Of a DNA stretch of 64,000 bases, positions 62,385 through 64,000 are shown one piece after another. Every line of letters begins with the position of its first letter. Position 1 is the first letter of the stretch. The DNA lies in assembly GCA_934617065.1 (NCBI GenBank), contig CAKTTY010000007.1:1-64000 (forward strand), read 5' to 3'. The notes under the pieces are model-generated. The model saw only the letters and a list, made by a program, of their open reading frames with translations. It did not search any database and was not told the origin of the DNA. The position numbers were made by a program, and so were the translations under genes. Source of the stretch: an uncultured Eggerthellaceae bacterium (lineage in GTDB: Bacteria > Actinomycetota > Coriobacteriia > Coriobacteriales > Eggerthellaceae).

Positions 62385-63953
62385 ATGAGCGAAAGGTATC
62401 GAGCCCGTATGGCCGAAGAACAGATTCGGGGAGAACAAAAAGAGCATCAGGGGGCACATTTCGAAGAGGGCACTATGCGCAAGCATGTTGCTGGGGGAGC
62501 AGCTGCTAAAGGCAACGAACGTACTGCGCGTATGGGAACGGGCCCCATTCCGAAATTGGTGTTGGAATTTGCCATTCCCTCTATTGTGGGCATGCTGGTT
62601 AACGGTGCCTACAACGTAATCGACTCCATCTTCCTTGGCCAGGCCATGGGCGAGATTGGCCTTTCGGTGGCAACTGCCGCCATGCCGCTGATGACCATCT
62701 TTATGGCGTTGGGCATGCTCATTGGCAACGGTGGCAATGCGCTTGCTGCACTGCGCTTGGGCGAAGGCAACAAGCAGGCTGCTGAAAAGAGCCTGGGCAA
62801 TACAGTGTGTCTTGGAATCATCATTGCGGTTGTGGTGGCGATAATCGCCTGTATTCCGCCCTGCATGGAGGCGCTCCTCTCTCTTTCGAGCGCTACGCCT
62901 GAAATCCACGATTACACCTACTCGTTCATTCAGATCATCGCCTTCGGTGTTATCTTCCAGATCATCGGCATGGGTGTGAATAATTTCATCCGTACAGCAG
63001 GCGCACCAAACCGTGCCTTGCTTACCATGGTTATCGGCACGTTTTCCTGCATCATTCTGAACTACCTGTTTGTGTTGGTTTTCGGATGGGGCGTTGTGGG
63101 CAGCGCGTTGGCAACCGTGCTTGGCCAGGGCGTTTCCTGCGTTTCTGTTTTGTGGTACTTCCTGTTTACCAAGAACGTTGCTTTCAAGCTGTACGCACGC
63201 AACTTGAAGCTCGATGCCGAAGTGGTAGGATTCATTTTCTCTTTGGGCGCTGCCAGCTTCATCATGCAGATGGCTATGTCGGTCATCAATTTCCTTGTTA
63301 ACTATCTGTTGGTGTTCTATGGTGCGCAAAGCCCCTTGGGCGCCGAGGCCGCGCTGGCGTCTATCGGCGTTGTACAGCGTTGCGCCATGTTTACCGTGCT
63401 GCCCCTTATTGGTACTGCGGTGGCGATTCAGCCGCTGCTGGGATTCAACTACGGAGCGGGGCTTATCCCGCGCGTGCGTGAAACCGTGCGTTTCGGCATC
63501 CTGATGGCCACGGTTATCGGCACCTGCATGTGGATCATGATTATGCTGTTCTCGGGCGATATCGTAAGCTTCTTCGGTATTCGCGCTGATGGTCTGCGTG
63601 ACTTCACCGCTTTTGCGCTGAAGATTCAGTTGCTTGTGCTCCCGGTTGTTGGCTTCCAAATTGTGGTGGGCAACTACTTCCAGGCAACGGGACAGCCGAT
63701 GAAATCTATCATCCTTTCCCTTACCCGTCAGGTTCTGTTCCTTATTCCTTTGTATATCGTGCTGCCCATCGTGCTGCCTATGCTGGTGCCTGCGCTTACC
63801 GGTTTGGACGCTCTGTATTTTGCGGTGCCGATTTCCGATTGCCTATCTGTTGTTACTGCGGCGGCATTCCTCGCATTCGAGATGCGCCGTTTGAAGCGCG
63901 TTGAGGCGGGAGAGGAAACGTCTCGTTTTGGCAAGGGCTCAAAGCACTCGTAG
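62385..63953 (+). CDS. MATE-family efflux transporter
   Basis: A 522-residue protein with 12 hydrophobic helices after an about 50-residue polar N-terminus. Family segments are GTGPIPKLVLEFAIPSIVGM, YNVIDSIFLGQ, GNGGNALAALRLGEG and FNYGAG. MATE exporters expel drugs and cations using a Na+ or H+ gradient. The start is uncertain: ATG 62385 has no strong ribosome site, and in-frame ATGs follow at 62409 and 62475. The gene ends 47 bases before the window edge. Confidence 0.9.
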   Translation: MSERYRARMAEEQIRGEQKEHQGAHFEEGTMRKHVAGGAAAKGNERTARMGTGPIPKLVLEFAIPSIVGMLVNGAYNVIDSIFLGQAMGEIGLSVATAAMPLMTIFMALGMLIGNGGNALAALRLGEGNKQAAEKSLGNTVCLGIIIAVVVAIIACIPPCMEALLSLSSATPEIHDYTYSFIQIIAFGVIFQIIGMGVNNFIRTAGAPNRALLTMVIGTFSCIILNYLFVLVFGWGVVGSALATVLGQGVSCVSVLWYFLFTKNVAFKLYARNLKLDAEVVGFIFSLGAASFIMQMAMSVINFLVNYLLVFYGAQSPLGAEAALASIGVVQRCAMFTVLPLIGTAVAIQPLLGFNYGAGLIPRVRETVRFGILMATVIGTCMWIMIMLFSGDIVSFFGIRADGLRDFTAFALKIQLLVLPVVGFQIVVGNYFQATGQPMKSIILSLTRQVLFLIPLYIVLPIVLPMLVPALTGLDALYFAVPISDCLSVVTAAAFLAFEMRRLKRVEAGEETSRFGKGSKHS

Positions 63954-64000
63954 ACGCTTCAGATTCCATGCGGGTTTCGCTTGTGGGCTGGTTGGCAGCC

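Noticed and set aside
62286-63659. 457-codon antisense ORF opposite the MATE gene
   Set aside because: His/Gln/Asn-rich mirror of a membrane protein; no ribosome site.

Overview
The window is a contiguous stretch of chromosome from a high-GC Gram-positive anaerobe, most likely an actinobacterium of the class Coriobacteriia (Eggerthellales-like). The evidence is the moderately high GC, strong AGGAGG-type ribosome sites, frequent GTG/TTG starts, superoxide reductase, a nickel-pincer (LarB/LarC-type) cofactor gene pair, a ferredoxin-tailed aldo-keto reductase, and an F-type ATP synthase in the order I-a-c-b-delta-alpha-gamma-beta-epsilon. The species cannot be named from the sequence alone. Most genes are on the plus strand and are ordinary housekeeping genes.

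Layout: 0-9.5 kb holds superoxide reductase, two flavoprotein oxidoreductases, a threonylcarbamoyl-AMP synthase, an alpha/beta hydrolase with a low-complexity tail, glycerol kinase, ribose-5-phosphate isomerase B and a lipoprotein. 9.6-12.3 kb holds glyA, upp and a dCMP deaminase (one-carbon and pyrimidine salvage). 12.4-19.7 kb is the complete ATP synthase operon, preceded by a possible structured leader. 19.7-21.0 kb is a 1.4 kb gene-free, repeat-rich gap with a helically phased motif array. 21.0-28.4 kb holds dnaE, truA, a sodium:solute symporter and ychF. 28.5-33.3 kb holds an Fe-S aldo-keto reductase, larB, a short larC-like gene and a membrane-tethered serine/threonine kinase. 33.3-39 kb is a patchy accessory stretch: a minus-strand XRE regulator/PAP2 pair, a GyrI-like protein, a truncated ATPase, a phospholipase C-like protein, an MFS transporter and a 59-residue membrane protein. 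39-47 kb holds serS, ddl, a run of envelope proteins (YtxH, PRC-barrel, VTT, TM2) and a class I aldolase.

47.0-50.95 kb is the most unusual part: a solitary prepilin-peptidase-like gene, a BrnT/BrnA toxin-antitoxin pair, and a tight four-gene minus-strand operon. That operon encodes a HEPN-like protein, a zinc-ribbon/glycine-zipper peptide and two related coiled-coil proteins. It has a leader of two overlapping perfect palindromes and sits beside a tRNA-Leu gene. I regard it as the best candidate for an undescribed system, possibly defence. 51-64 kb returns to core functions: an aminotransferase, a HAD phosphatase, a TetR regulator, a small membrane protein, tilS, maf, hpt, ftsH, a folP-folK fusion, birA, mntP and a MATE exporter.

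A dispersed family of 33-base palindromic units (core GGGAC..GTCCC inside GTGGGAA..TTCCCAC) lies directly after the stop codons of glyA, the symporter and the aldo-keto reductase, in inverted pairs around transcription terminators.
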